A stretch of 64,000 bases of DNA from Rhodoblastus sp963804045 (GTDB lineage: Bacteria; Pseudomonadota; Alphaproteobacteria; Rhizobiales; Beijerinckiaceae): contig CAWDOR010000021.1 of NCBI GenBank assembly GCA_963804045.1, positions 1-64,000 of the forward strand. The letters are read 5' to 3'. How positions within the stretch are numbered: the first letter of the stretch is position 1; each line of letters begins with the position of its first letter. Shown here one piece after another: positions 33,403 to 41,257 of the stretch. Both the position numbers and the translations under genes were made by a program. The notes under the pieces are model-generated. The model saw only the letters and a program-made list of their open reading frames with translations. It searched no databases and was not told the origin of the DNA.

Positions 33403-34461
33403 ATGCCCCCTGACGCGGATAAAATGCAGATAAACCCGAGCCCCTGGCGCTTCTCCGTCGCCCCGATGATGGAATGGACCGACCGCCATTACCGCATGCT
33501 CGCACGGTTTCATTCGCGTCACGCCCGGCTTTACACGGAGATGGTGACCTCCGCGGCGATTATCCATGGCGACCGCGAAAGGCTGCTGGGCTTCGACGCC
33601 GCCGAACATCCTGTCGCCCTCCAACTCGGCGGCTCCGATCCGACCGAACTGGCCCGCGCGGCAAAAATCTGCGCGGATTACGGCTATGACGAGATCAATC
33701 TCAATGTCGGCTGCCCCTCGGATCGCGTGCAGAACGGCGCTTTCGGCGCCTGCCTGATGCGCGAGCCCGACCTGGTCGCGGAATGCGTCGCGGCGATGAA
33801 AGCCGCCGTCGCGCTGCCGGTGACGGTCAAATGCCGAATTGGCGTGGATGACCAGGAGCCGCGCCAGGCCCTGTTCGCTTTGGCGGAGAAATGCGTCGCC
33901 GCCGAAGCGGACGCGCTGATCGTCCATGCGCGGAAAGCCTGGCTCAAGGGCCTGTCACCCAAGGAGAATCGGGACATTCCGCCGCTCGACTATGCCCTGG
34001 TCCATGAATTGAAAGCCAGTTTTCCCGACACGCCCATCGCCATCAATGGCGGGCTGGACAATTTCGACGCCTATCGCGCGCAATTGCAGGGCCTCGATGG
34101 CGTCATGGTCGGGCGCGCCGCCTATCACGATCTCTCGCATTTGATCGAGGTCGATCCGCTGCTGTTCGGCGAAGCCGCGCCATTCGCCAGTTCGCGGGCG
34201 GCGACTGTGGCCTTTCTGCCCTATATCGAGCGCAAGCTTGGCGAAGGCGTCCGTCTCGCCGACGTCACTCGCCATATGCTTGGCCTGTTCGCCGGACGGC
34301 CCGGCGCGCGCGCCTTCCGCCGCCACCTCGCCACTCATGCTGTGCGCCGCGGCGCCGGACCCGAGGTCGTGCGCGAGGCCCTGGCTTGGCTCGACCACGC
34401 CCCACAAGGCGGCGACAGGGGCGAGGGATGGTCCCAGATTTCTATGACAAGCTTAACCTGA
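33403..34461 (+). CDS. dusA: tRNA-dihydrouridine(20/20a) synthase DusA
   Basis: 352 residues from the ATG at 33403 (MPPDADKMQINPSPW); 33424 is an alternative, and the longer frame from 33286 lacks similarity. The FMN-binding TIM barrel starts FSVAPMMEWTDRHYRMLAR, the active-site Cys lies in NVGCPSDRV, and DALIVHARKAWLKGLSPKEN and INGGLDNFDA are DusA signatures. It reduces uridine 20 in the D-loop of tRNAs with NADPH. The C-terminal helical tRNA-binding domain (~250-352) is present. Monocistronic by spacing. Confidence 0.93.
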   Translation: MPPDADKMQINPSPWRFSVAPMMEWTDRHYRMLARFHSRHARLYTEMVTSAAIIHGDRERLLGFDAAEHPVALQLGGSDPTELARAAKICADYGYDEINLNVGCPSDRVQNGAFGACLMREPDLVAECVAAMKAAVALPVTVKCRIGVDDQEPRQALFALAEKCVAAEADALIVHARKAWLKGLSPKENRDIPPLDYALVHELKASFPDTPIAINGGLDNFDAYRAQLQGLDGVMVGRAAYHDLSHLIEVDPLLFGEAAPFASSRAATVAFLPYIERKLGEGVRLADVTRHMLGLFAGRPGARAFRRHLATHAVRRGAGPEVVREALAWLDHAPQGGDRGEGWSQISMTSLT

Positions 34462-34585
34462 CGTTTTCCGCGTCGGCTCAAATAGAGAAATTAACGCTCA
34501 AAGCGTTTCCACGGAACGATTTTATTTACTCCCTCGGCTTACGTTAGGTCGCATGATGTTACGTCGACTGGGGCCGGAGCTGGAT

Positions 34586-34751
34586 ATGCGATTGCTGAAA
34601 CTCTTTCTTCGAGACGAGTTCCGCCTCGACGATCGTGGAATATGCGATCATCGCCGCCTTCATGTCCGTCACTCTAATCGCCGCCTTGATGTCCATCGGC
34701 TCCCAGATCAGCAACAACATGCTCGCCCCGGCTTCCAACGGGTTGAATTGA
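34586..34751 (+). pseudogene. Flp/Fap-type pilin, frameshifted
   Basis: The ATG at 34586 has GGAG upstream and gives MRLLKLFLRDE; the class IVb pilin signature then continues one frame over as SASTIVEYAIIAAFMSVTLI and on to a stop at 34749-34751. Removing one T in GAGTTCC at 34619-34620 yields an intact 54-residue Flp pilin, with the Glu of VEY that follows the prepilin cleavage region and a single hydrophobic helix. No tad/cpa assembly genes are in the window. The 3' end overlaps the tail of the convergent DUF1289 gene. It is either a decayed pilin or a sequencing error. Confidence 0.7.
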
Positions 34752-34916
34752 GGCGCGCTCCGGCAAAAGCCGCATGATCGCCCGCCTCTGGTCTTCGTCC
34801 AGGCTCCGCCACGCCACGATTTCCGCGCGGCTGCGCTGGCAGCCCCGGCACAGGCCGTTGGCGGGGTCTATGCCGCATTGATTGACGCAAGGCGTCGATA
34901 TTTTGGCCTCGGTCAT
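34674..34916 (-). CDS. DUF1289 domain protein
   Basis: 80 residues. The first ~52 form the DUF1289 module with four Cys for metal binding: STPCVNQCGIDPANGLCRGC, then the WRSLDEDQRRAIM motif. The last ~28 residues extend over the opposite-strand pilin remnant and resemble nothing. DUF1289 proteins are small predicted Fe-S or zinc proteins of unknown role that often accompany cobalamin or dus genes. The start overlaps the cobS stop by four bases, so it is coupled to it. Confidence 0.8.
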   Translation of the reverse strand: MTEAKISTPCVNQCGIDPANGLCRGCQRSRAEIVAWRSLDEDQRRAIMRLLPERASIQPVGSRGEHVVADLGADGHQGGD

Positions 34917-35686
34917 CCGACAGCTCCGGAAAAAACCATCAGGATGACAATTTCGGCGATTTGTTGCGCCGCGCCGGCGACATCGCCGGTCTGGCCGCCG
35001 ATCATCCGCCCGGCCAAGGCGCAGAAGCCGCGAACCGCAATCGCCGCCAGTAAGGCGGCGAGCAGACAGGCGCCAAGCGGAATTCCCGCGAGAAACGGCA
35101 GACCAACGAAAGCCAGCGCGACGCCAAACGCCGAACGCGCCGCCTCCAGGCTCAAAACGGCGGCGCGCCCTGCGCCATCGTCCCGCGCTGGCGGAAGCAG
35201 GAACAGAGGCGCCAGGCAGGCGGCGCGCGACATCGCGCCCGCCGCGACCAGAACCGCCAGGGCCTGGCCCGGCGCGGCGGCGAGCCCCGCCATGGCGGCC
35301 GAGCGCAAGCCAAAGGACAGAATCAGCGCCACAGCGCCAAAGGCGCCGATGCGACTGTCGCGCATGATCTCCAGCCGCCGTTCCCGAGAAAAGCCGCCGC
35401 CAAAGCCATCGGCGACATCGGCCAGCCCGTCCTCATGCATGGCGCCGGACGCCACAGTCGCGCAAGCCAAAGTCAGCCAGGCGGCGACCGACATGGGCAG
35501 GCCGAACTCGCGGGCGAGCAGCAAGACGAGGCCAGCACCCAGTCCCAAGACAGCGCCAGCCATGGGCGCCCGGCGAAGGGCACGGGGAAAATCCTCGGCG
35601 TCGGCGGGCGGCGACCCGGCGCGACGGGGGATCGGCAGGCGCGAGAAAAACCGCAAGGCCTCCAGCGTGTCGTCAAGCAATTGCAT
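34913..35686 (-). CDS. cobS: Adenosylcobinamide-GDP ribazoletransferase CobS
   Basis: 257 residues with about six membrane helices. The family signature is clear: ASGAMHEDGLADVADGFGGG, with the Asp-rich metal-binding site, followed by RRLEIMRDSRIGAFG. N-terminus FFSRLPIP is also typical. It joins alpha-ribazole to adenosylcobinamide-GDP in the inner membrane, the last assembly step of cobalamin. No other cobalamin synthesis gene is in the window. It overlaps the DUF971 gene by one base and the DUF1289 gene by four, so these form one minus-strand operon. Confidence 0.93.
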   Translation of the reverse strand: MQLLDDTLEALRFFSRLPIPRRAGSPPADAEDFPRALRRAPMAGAVLGLGAGLVLLLAREFGLPMSVAAWLTLACATVASGAMHEDGLADVADGFGGGFSRERRLEIMRDSRIGAFGAVALILSFGLRSAAMAGLAAAPGQALAVLVAAGAMSRAACLAPLFLLPPARDDGAGRAAVLSLEAARSAFGVALAFVGLPFLAGIPLGACLLAALLAAIAVRGFCALAGRMIGGQTGDVAGAAQQIAEIVILMVFSGAVG

Positions 35687-36039
35687 CAGCGCGACAGGCC
35701 CCCGGCCAGGAGTTCATCGAGATAGGCTCGCCATTTCTCCTCGCGTCCCAGACTGAGCTCGCGCAGATACTCCCATGTGTAGAGGCCGGTGCGATGGCCA
35801 TCGTCATAGACCAGGCGCAGGGCGTAATTGCCGACCTTCTGCGTCTCGAGCAGGCGAACATTTTTCTTGCCCGACACCGTCTGGCCGCCCACGCCGTGAT
35901 GGCCGCGCGCCTCGGCGCTGGGAGTCATGACCCGCAAATATTCCGCAGGGAGGGCGAAGACCTCGCCGCCGCCGTAAACCAGCCGCAAGGTCGCCCCGGC
36001 CTCGGCGATCCGGACTTCCGAGGGAATGATGGGGTCCAC
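35686..36039 (-). CDS. DUF971 domain protein
   Basis: 117 residues from a GTG at 36039 with CAGGAAAAG upstream; a start at 36120 would overlap the divergent moaA gene and adds no similarity. The DUF971/GBBH-like N-terminal fold is shown by LRLVYGGGEVFALPAEYLRV and NYALRLVYDDGHRTGLYTWEY. Such proteins resemble the N-terminal domain of gamma-butyrobetaine hydroxylase and are often linked to Fe-S or molybdenum-cofactor genes; here moaA is divergent from it. Exact function unknown. Confidence 0.8.
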   Translation of the reverse strand: MDPIIPSEVRIAEAGATLRLVYGGGEVFALPAEYLRVMTPSAEARGHHGVGGQTVSGKKNVRLLETQKVGNYALRLVYDDGHRTGLYTWEYLRELSLGREEKWRAYLDELLAGGLSR

Positions 36040-36106
36040 GGCGCTTTTCCTGATTCTGTTTGCGCAAGATCCTGTTTCTTGCGGCCAACTGGCATATATA
36101 AGAACG

Positions 36107-37141
36107 ATGGGCGCAGACAATACGATATTTCCAGACAGAATCGGACAGCCGCTGGTCGATGGATTCGCGCGCCGGATCGATTATATCAGGGTTTCCGTGA
36201 CCGACCGCTGCGATTTCCGTTGCAGCTATTGCATGTCGGAGAATGTCCATTTTCTTCCCAAGGCCGATCTGCTCACCCTGGAGGAGTTGGAGCGGCTGTG
36301 CGCCGGTTTCATCGCGCGCGGCGTGAAAAAAATCCGGCTGACGGGCGGCGAGCCTCTGGTGCGGCGCGGAGTCATGCGGCTGTTTGGCGGCCTGTCGCGT
36401 TTTCTCGACGACGGAAGACTGAACGAACTGACCCTGACCACCAATGGCTCGCAATTGGAAAAATTCGCCAGCGAACTCGCGGGGTGCGGCGTGCGCCGGG
36501 TCAATGTCTCACTCGACACGCTCGACGCCGAAAAATTCCGCGCCATCACCCGCTGGGGCGCGCTGGACAGGGTGTTGGCAGGGATCGCCGCGGCGCAAGC
36601 CGCAGGCCTCAAGGTCAAGATCAATTGCGTGGCGCTGAAGGGGGTCAATGACGGCGAGTTTTTCCGTCTGACCGAATGGGCGCATGCGCAAGGCATGGAC
36701 CTGACCTTCATCGAGGCCATGCCGCTTGGCGAGGACGCGGTCGGCAATATCGAACGTTTTCTCTCGCTCGACGAAGTCGCCGGCCAGCTTGCGGAAAGAT
36801 TCTCGCTGAAACCTTCGCGCCATGCCAGCGGCGGTCCGGCGCGCTATTTCGACGTCGCCGAAACCGGCGGGCGGCTCGGTTTCATTACCCCCATGAGCCA
36901 TAATTTCTGCGAAAGCTGCAATCGCGTGCGCGTCACCTGCACCGGCGAACTCTATACCTGTCTTGGCCAGGAGGACCGCACGGACCTGCGCGCGCCGCTG
37001 CGCGCCAGCGCTGGAGACGAATCGCTATTCACAGCCATAGACAAAGCGCTCGCCGGGAAAAAGCGCGGCCACGATTTCCTCGCCCAACAGCATGGCGCGC
37101 TGGCGCCCCATGCGCGTCCCATGAGCCTGACCGGCGGCTGA
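36107..37141 (+). CDS. moaA: GTP 3',8-cyclase MoaA
   Basis: 344 residues from the ATG at 36107 (MGADNTIFPDRIG); an upstream frame from 36026 is not supported. Radical SAM Cys motif CDFRCSYC near residue 45, then GGEPLVRRG for SAM binding. The second cluster is CESCNRVRVTCTGELYTC near 270-287. The C-terminus ends in Gly-Gly (MSLTGG), which in MoaA enters the active site. It converts GTP to 3',8-cyclo-GTP, the first step of molybdenum cofactor synthesis. Divergent from the DUF971/cobS operon; no moaC next to it. Confidence 0.95.
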   Translation: MGADNTIFPDRIGQPLVDGFARRIDYIRVSVTDRCDFRCSYCMSENVHFLPKADLLTLEELERLCAGFIARGVKKIRLTGGEPLVRRGVMRLFGGLSRFLDDGRLNELTLTTNGSQLEKFASELAGCGVRRVNVSLDTLDAEKFRAITRWGALDRVLAGIAAAQAAGLKVKINCVALKGVNDGEFFRLTEWAHAQGMDLTFIEAMPLGEDAVGNIERFLSLDEVAGQLAERFSLKPSRHASGGPARYFDVAETGGRLGFITPMSHNFCESCNRVRVTCTGELYTCLGQEDRTDLRAPLRASAGDESLFTAIDKALAGKKRGHDFLAQQHGALAPHARPMSLTGG

Positions 37142-37160
37142 GATTTTTTTTCTTCGCCGT

Positions 37161-37185
37161 GTAACGGCTCGGCCCCGGCCGCGTA
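37161..37185 (+). promoter_or_regulatory. ECF sigma-type promoter of the bufferin operon
   Basis: GTAAC (37161-37165), a 16-base spacer, then CGTA (37182-37185). This matches the GTAAC-N16-CGWA pattern of ECF sigma factors such as Caulobacter SigF, which controls DUF692-type genes. The expected start leaves a 60-base leader before bufA. Confidence 0.6.
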
Positions 37186-37252
37186 ATGCTTGATACAGGC
37201 CGGTTGGCCTGCGCGCGCTTCGCCAGCGAAGCCAAATGTCAGGGAGCATAAA

Positions 37253-37507
37253 ATGCAGATGAAAATCGTTTCGGGCGCCGGCCTCGCCGCCGCCGCCATC
37301 GCCCTCGCCATGTCCGGCGCGACCATTACCCCCGTGCAGGCCAAGCATGCCCCGGTTCATTGCACCGGCATCAACAGCTGCAAGGGCACCAGCGCCTGCA
37401 AGACCGCCAGCAACGCCTGCAAGGGCCAGAACAGCTGCAAGGGCATGGGCTGGCTGCCGAAGAAATCCGTCCACGCCTGCGCCAAGGCTGGCGGCAAGGT
37501 GGGCTGA
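37253..37507 (+). CDS. bufA: Bufferin precursor BufA1 (DUF2282)
   Basis: 84 residues; ATG after AGGGAGCATAA. A signal peptide (~1-30, cut after VQA) precedes a Cys-rich mature part with the DUF2282 pattern: CTGINSCKGTSACKTASNAC, then KGQNSCKGMG and a final Cys in HACAKAGG, six Cys in all. Bufferins are secreted RiPP-like peptides whose Cys are converted to thiooxazoles by a DUF692 (MNIO) enzyme and which bind copper in the periplasm. The modifying enzyme and its partner follow in the same order as in known buf operons. Confidence 0.88.
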   Translation: MQMKIVSGAGLAAAAIALAMSGATITPVQAKHAPVHCTGINSCKGTSACKTASNACKGQNSCKGMGWLPKKSVHACAKAGGKVG

Positions 37508-37514
37508 TTTTTCA

Positions 37515-37539
37515 CCGCTCCCCGCCGAGCGGGGAGCGG
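37515..37539 (+). promoter_or_regulatory. Intercistronic hairpin between bufA and bufB
   Basis: CCGCTCCCC (37515-37523) and GGGGAGCGG (37531-37539) pair perfectly, followed by TCCTTCTT. It is likely a partial terminator or mRNA stabiliser that keeps precursor levels above those of its modifying enzyme. Confidence 0.6.
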
Positions 37540-37560
37540 TCCTTCTTCATGGAGATGGCC

Positions 37561-38395
37561 ATGTCGAGCAAGAACGCCAACGGTTTTGGCTTGGGCCTTC
37601 GCGCCGTGTACTATCCTGAGATCGTCGCTGGCCCGCAGCCGGTCGACTGGTTCGAAATCATTTCCGAAAATTACATGATCCCCGGCGGACGTCCGCTGGC
37701 GACGCTGGACAAGATCCGCGCCGATTATCCCGTGCGCATGCACGGCGTGTCGCTCAATCTCGCCTCGACCGATCCGCTCGATTTCGATTATCTGCGCGCG
37801 CTGAAAAAACTGGCGGCGCGAGTTCGAGCCGGAGCTGATTTCCGACCACCTCGCCTGGACCGGCGTCGGCGGCGTCAATCTCCACGACCTCCTGCCCGCG
37901 CCTTATACGCGCGAAACCCTCGACCATTGCGCCGAGCGCGTGCTCCGCGTCCAGGAGTTTCTCGGACGCCGCATCGCCCTGGAAAATCCCTCGACCTACA
38001 TCGCCTTCGCCGGCGACCAGATCGCCGAGGCGGAGTTTCTCGCCGAACTTTGCCGCAAGGCCGATTGCCTGTTGCTGCTCGACGTCAACAATGTCTTCGT
38101 CTCCAGCTACAATCACGATTTCGACCCGCAGGCCTGGCTGGCGAAAATCCCGAAATCCAGAGTCGCGCAAATCCATCTGGCCGGACATTCGGATCTCGGC
38201 GGCCACAAGATCGACACCCACGACCACCCGGTCTGCGAAGAGGTGTGGGCGCTCTATGCGCAGGTGCGCCGCGATTTCGGCGACATACCCGCGATGATCG
38301 AACGTGACGACGAATTTCCGCCCTTCGCCGAACTTCTGGCGGAGCTTGCCTATCTGCGCGACATCGCGGCGGAAGCCGACAGGGCGGCGGCATGA
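37561..38395 (+). pseudogene. bufB: MNIO family enzyme BufB (DUF692), frameshifted
   Basis: Start chosen at 37561 (MSSKNANGFGLGLRAVYYPE) with GGAGATG upstream. The first frame covers residues 1-87 (FEIISENYMIPGG, MHGVSLNLAS); after 37821 it breaks and the enzyme continues one frame over as EPELISDHLAWTGVGGVN, ALENPSTYI, LLLDVNNVFVSSYNHDFD, HLAGHSDLGG and DTHDHPVCEEVW, to the stop at 38395. The iron ligands of DUF692 enzymes (His, Glu, Asp of these motifs) are all present across the two frames. One extra base in GAGTTCGAG at 37820-37828 explains the break. The stop overlaps bufC. If real, the operon could not modify its own peptide. Confidence 0.85.
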
Positions 38396-39192
38396 GTCTC
38401 GCGGAACTCCAGCAAAAATTCCAGGCGGCCGTGCTGAGCGGGGAGACCGATCCGTCGTTGCTGGCTGTTTTGGCCAAGCCGCCGCGCGGCCAGACCGCGA
38501 ATGAGCGCTTCGCCATCTACAGCGACGGCTATCGCTTGCGCCACGCGGAATTCCTCGCCAATGATTTTCCAACTTTGCGCGAGGCGGTCGGCGACGAGAT
38601 TTTTGGGGCCATGGTCGAGGCCTATATCGCCGCAAAACCCTCGCATTTCCGCAACGCCCGCTGGTATGGCGCGGGCCTGCCGGATTTTCTCGCGGTCACC
38701 GCGCCTTTTTGTCACGACGCCTTCGCCTGCGCCTTGGCGCGGCTGGAAGGCGCGCTGGCGAAGGCTTTCGACGCCGAGGACACGGAGTCTTTGGCGCTCG
38801 ACGCCTTGTCGGCGACGCCGATGGACATGTGGCCGGAATTGCGCTTTCGCCCGCACCCCAGCGCCCATTTGATCGACTCCAGCGAAGCGGCGATGGAGAC
38901 TTACGCCGCCATTTGCCACGAGCGCGCGCCGGAGATCGAGGCGGACGGCGAAAGCCGCGACATTCTGATCTGGCGCCAGGCGCTTGAGGTCCGCTATCGC
39001 GCCTTGTCGCCGCTCGAGGCCCTGGCCCTGCGCGAGCTTTTCGCCGGCTCCAGCTTCGGCGAGATCTGCGGCTTGCTGGCCTTTGCGGCGCCGGAGGAAC
39101 AGGCCGACGACCTGACGGCCCAGGCGGCGGATTTTCTCGCCAATTGGTTCGCCGAAGGCTTGATGGCCCAGGTTTTTACTCAGGGCGCCTGA
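38392..39192 (+). CDS. bufC: Bufferin partner BufC (DUF2063)
   Basis: 266 residues; ATGA overlap with bufB. N-terminal DUF2063 domain (~1-95): LAELQQKFQAAVLSG, RFAIYSDGYRLRHAEFLAND and FPTLREAVGDEIFGAMVEAY. A second helical domain follows (~110-266). In buf systems this protein, earlier called a putative DNA-binding protein, pairs with the MNIO enzyme and delivers the precursor peptide. Last gene of the operon, followed by a terminator; no DoxX-type bufD gene follows. Confidence 0.88.
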   Translation: MSLAELQQKFQAAVLSGETDPSLLAVLAKPPRGQTANERFAIYSDGYRLRHAEFLANDFPTLREAVGDEIFGAMVEAYIAAKPSHFRNARWYGAGLPDFLAVTAPFCHDAFACALARLEGALAKAFDAEDTESLALDALSATPMDMWPELRFRPHPSAHLIDSSEAAMETYAAICHERAPEIEADGESRDILIWRQALEVRYRALSPLEALALRELFAGSSFGEICGLLAFAAPEEQADDLTAQAADFLANWFAEGLMAQVFTQGA

Positions 39193-39206
39193 GACTTTTC
39201 CTTCAA

Positions 39207-39245
39207 GAAAAACCCGCCAGTTCATTCGCGCCGGCGGGTTTTTCA
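39207..39245. terminator. Bidirectional terminator between bufC and the caspase-like gene
   Basis: AACCCGCC (39211-39218) and GGCGGGTT (39233-39240) form a stem with T runs on both sides (tttttc on plus; gtttttctt on minus). It serves both converging genes. Confidence 0.85.
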
Positions 39246-39247
39246 TG

Positions 39248-41089
39248 TCAGCGGCAGGGCGGCTCGCCAGGAGCGCCGCAACGCGGACGCGCCGGTTCCC
39301 GAGGCGGCGGCGGAGGGGCCAAGTGCGGCGGGGGCGGCGGCGGCGCGACGTGAGGCGGGGGCGGCGGCGGCGCGACGTGAGGCGCGGGCGGCGGCGCCAC
39401 ATGCACAGGCGGCGCTTGATGAAGCGGCGCTTCGACCGGCGCCGGGCGCGGCGCGACATGCGGCGGAGGAGGAGGCGCCGGCGGAGCGACATGCGGCGCC
39501 GGGACGGGCGGCGGCGGCGAAGCCGGCGCGGGATGTACGGCGGGCGCCGGAGGCTGTGGCGTGGGCGCGCCGCCCGGATGCGGCAGCGGCGAACCCGGAT
39601 GCAGCGGCGGAACCGGCGCCGGCGCGCCAGCCGGCGGCGGCGGCCCCTTATGCCCGTCGTAATAGGGCTGCGCTCCCGGATATTGCGCCTGCACATGCGC
39701 GGGCGCATGGAATAGGCCCTGGCGCACCGCGGGAATGGCGAAGAGCAGCGGCGCCACGGCCAGCGGCAGCGGCAGCAAGCCGTGATGCGGCGGCGGAGGC
39801 GGCGGCTCGCGCTCGACATAGAGCGGCGGCGGCAGAATCCCCATCATCGGCGGCGGCGCGCCGTAATAGGGCTCGTCGAACTCCACCCAGCGATGGCGGA
39901 AATAGCCATAGTCGTCCTGCGGCGGCGGCGGCACGTCGAATGCGTAATCGACAAAGCCCGGCGGCGGCCCCATTTGCGCGCTGAGCGCGCCCAGCCGCAG
40001 CCGGGCGTCCTCCGCGTGGGGCCCGTTGGGATAGCGGCGCAGATAGGTCCAATAGGCGGCGGGCGTATTGGCTTGCCAGGCGCGCCGCCAGGTCAGCGCC
40101 TCCCGGCGCACAGCCAGCAGCGCCCGCACCCGCGCCGCATAAGGCGAATCGGGGAAAGCCGCGAGGAATTCGGAATAGCCCGCGATGTCGTCGCGCTCCA
40201 GCGCGGCGGCATAGGCCTGCTCCAACCCGTAATCGCGGATCGGCCGCGCCCGCAGATCGGCGGAATAATTGACCGCCGCCGGCGCGCCGGCGGCGCGCCC
40301 GAACAGAACCGGCGCCGGTGATAATTTGGACTCATCCCAGGGAATTTGCGCGCCCTGGGTCTGCTGCGCCACCCGCAACCGCGTCGCGTCAAAAGTCTGA
40401 TCGACGGGGACGCCGCCCTGACGCAGCATTTCGTTCAGCGCCTGGGCATAGACGCCATAGGGTCCGGTCTCATTGGGCGCGACCGTGCCCGGCGCTGCGT
40501 TGAAGGCGATCAATTCGCCGGGCGGCGGCTCGACCAGAGCCAGGCCGCCAGCCAGCGGCTGGCCCTGCTGGGCGAAAGCATCGGCGCGCGCCGCGTCGAG
40601 CACGACAATGCGCGCCTTCAGCGGCATTTGCGCCAGCGGCGTCAGATAATCGGAGAGCCGCACCGCCTCCAGCGGCACATTGGCGGCGGCGGGAATCCTG
40701 GCGTCGATGGGCGCGAGATAGTTCTCGCCCTCATATTGCACGCCGCGACCGGAGAGATAGATGAACACCGTGGCGTCCGGCCCGGCGGCTGAAGCCTTGT
40801 CGACGAATTCGCGCAGCGTCTTGCGCAAGCCGTCCTGATCGAGATCGGCGGCCCCGGTGACGTCGAACCCCGCCTGTTGCAGGGTCTGGGCGATCAGCCC
40901 GGCGTCATTGGCGGCGGAGCTAAGCGGCCCCGTGGCGTAGGAAGCCTCGCCGATCACCAGCGCGAGCCGATTCGGCCCGATCGGCGCCGGCTGGGCGAAG
41001 ACCTGCGCCAGTCCCGCGAACAGGCCCGACAGCGCCAAAGCGCCCACCGCGACCCGCATTTTGAGATTTTTTCCAGCCCTGCGCGCCAT
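39248..41089 (-). CDS. Caspase-like (C14) protein lacking catalytic residues
   Basis: 613 residues from the ATG at 41089, which has GGAGGA upstream. A signal peptide (~10-33) is followed by a p20-like caspase fold (~38-260): NRLALVIGEASYATGPLSSA, NDAGLIAQTLQQAGFDV, then YLSGRGVQYEGENYLAPIDA, where the His of GHG is Arg, and IVVLDAARADAF, where the Cys of LDACR is Ala. Both dyad residues are gone, so it is a pseudo-peptidase. The middle (~300-390) has helical, TPR-like segments, and the last ~200 residues are Pro/His/Ala-rich low complexity (HVAPPPPPPHVAPP). Probably a periplasmic scaffold or binding protein; His-rich repeats could bind metal, notable beside the bufferin operon. Confidence 0.8.
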   Translation of the reverse strand: MARRAGKNLKMRVAVGALALSGLFAGLAQVFAQPAPIGPNRLALVIGEASYATGPLSSAANDAGLIAQTLQQAGFDVTGAADLDQDGLRKTLREFVDKASAAGPDATVFIYLSGRGVQYEGENYLAPIDARIPAAANVPLEAVRLSDYLTPLAQMPLKARIVVLDAARADAFAQQGQPLAGGLALVEPPPGELIAFNAAPGTVAPNETGPYGVYAQALNEMLRQGGVPVDQTFDATRLRVAQQTQGAQIPWDESKLSPAPVLFGRAAGAPAAVNYSADLRARPIRDYGLEQAYAAALERDDIAGYSEFLAAFPDSPYAARVRALLAVRREALTWRRAWQANTPAAYWTYLRRYPNGPHAEDARLRLGALSAQMGPPPGFVDYAFDVPPPPQDDYGYFRHRWVEFDEPYYGAPPPMMGILPPPLYVEREPPPPPPHHGLLPLPLAVAPLLFAIPAVRQGLFHAPAHVQAQYPGAQPYYDGHKGPPPPAGAPAPVPPLHPGSPLPHPGGAPTPQPPAPAVHPAPASPPPPVPAPHVAPPAPPPPPHVAPRPAPVEAPLHQAPPVHVAPPPAPHVAPPPPPPHVAPPPPPPHLAPPPPPREPARPRCGAPGEPPCR

Positions 41090-41257
41090 GAGTCCTCCGC
41101 GACGAATTTGCTGTTCACCTGGCCATATCACGCTACAGCCAATGAACGACGCTTGAATGGGCTAAGGCCCGATTTTGTCCTGGGCATGGCGGCCCGCCTT
41201 GAGCCGGGCGGGAAACCGTCCTAGGATTTTTCTACGCCGCCCACGCAGGATCCCGCC

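Noticed and set aside
39250..39720. GC-rich repetitive DNA as a non-coding repeat array
   Set aside because: It encodes the Pro/His/Ala-rich tail of the caspase-like protein on the minus strand; coding explains it.
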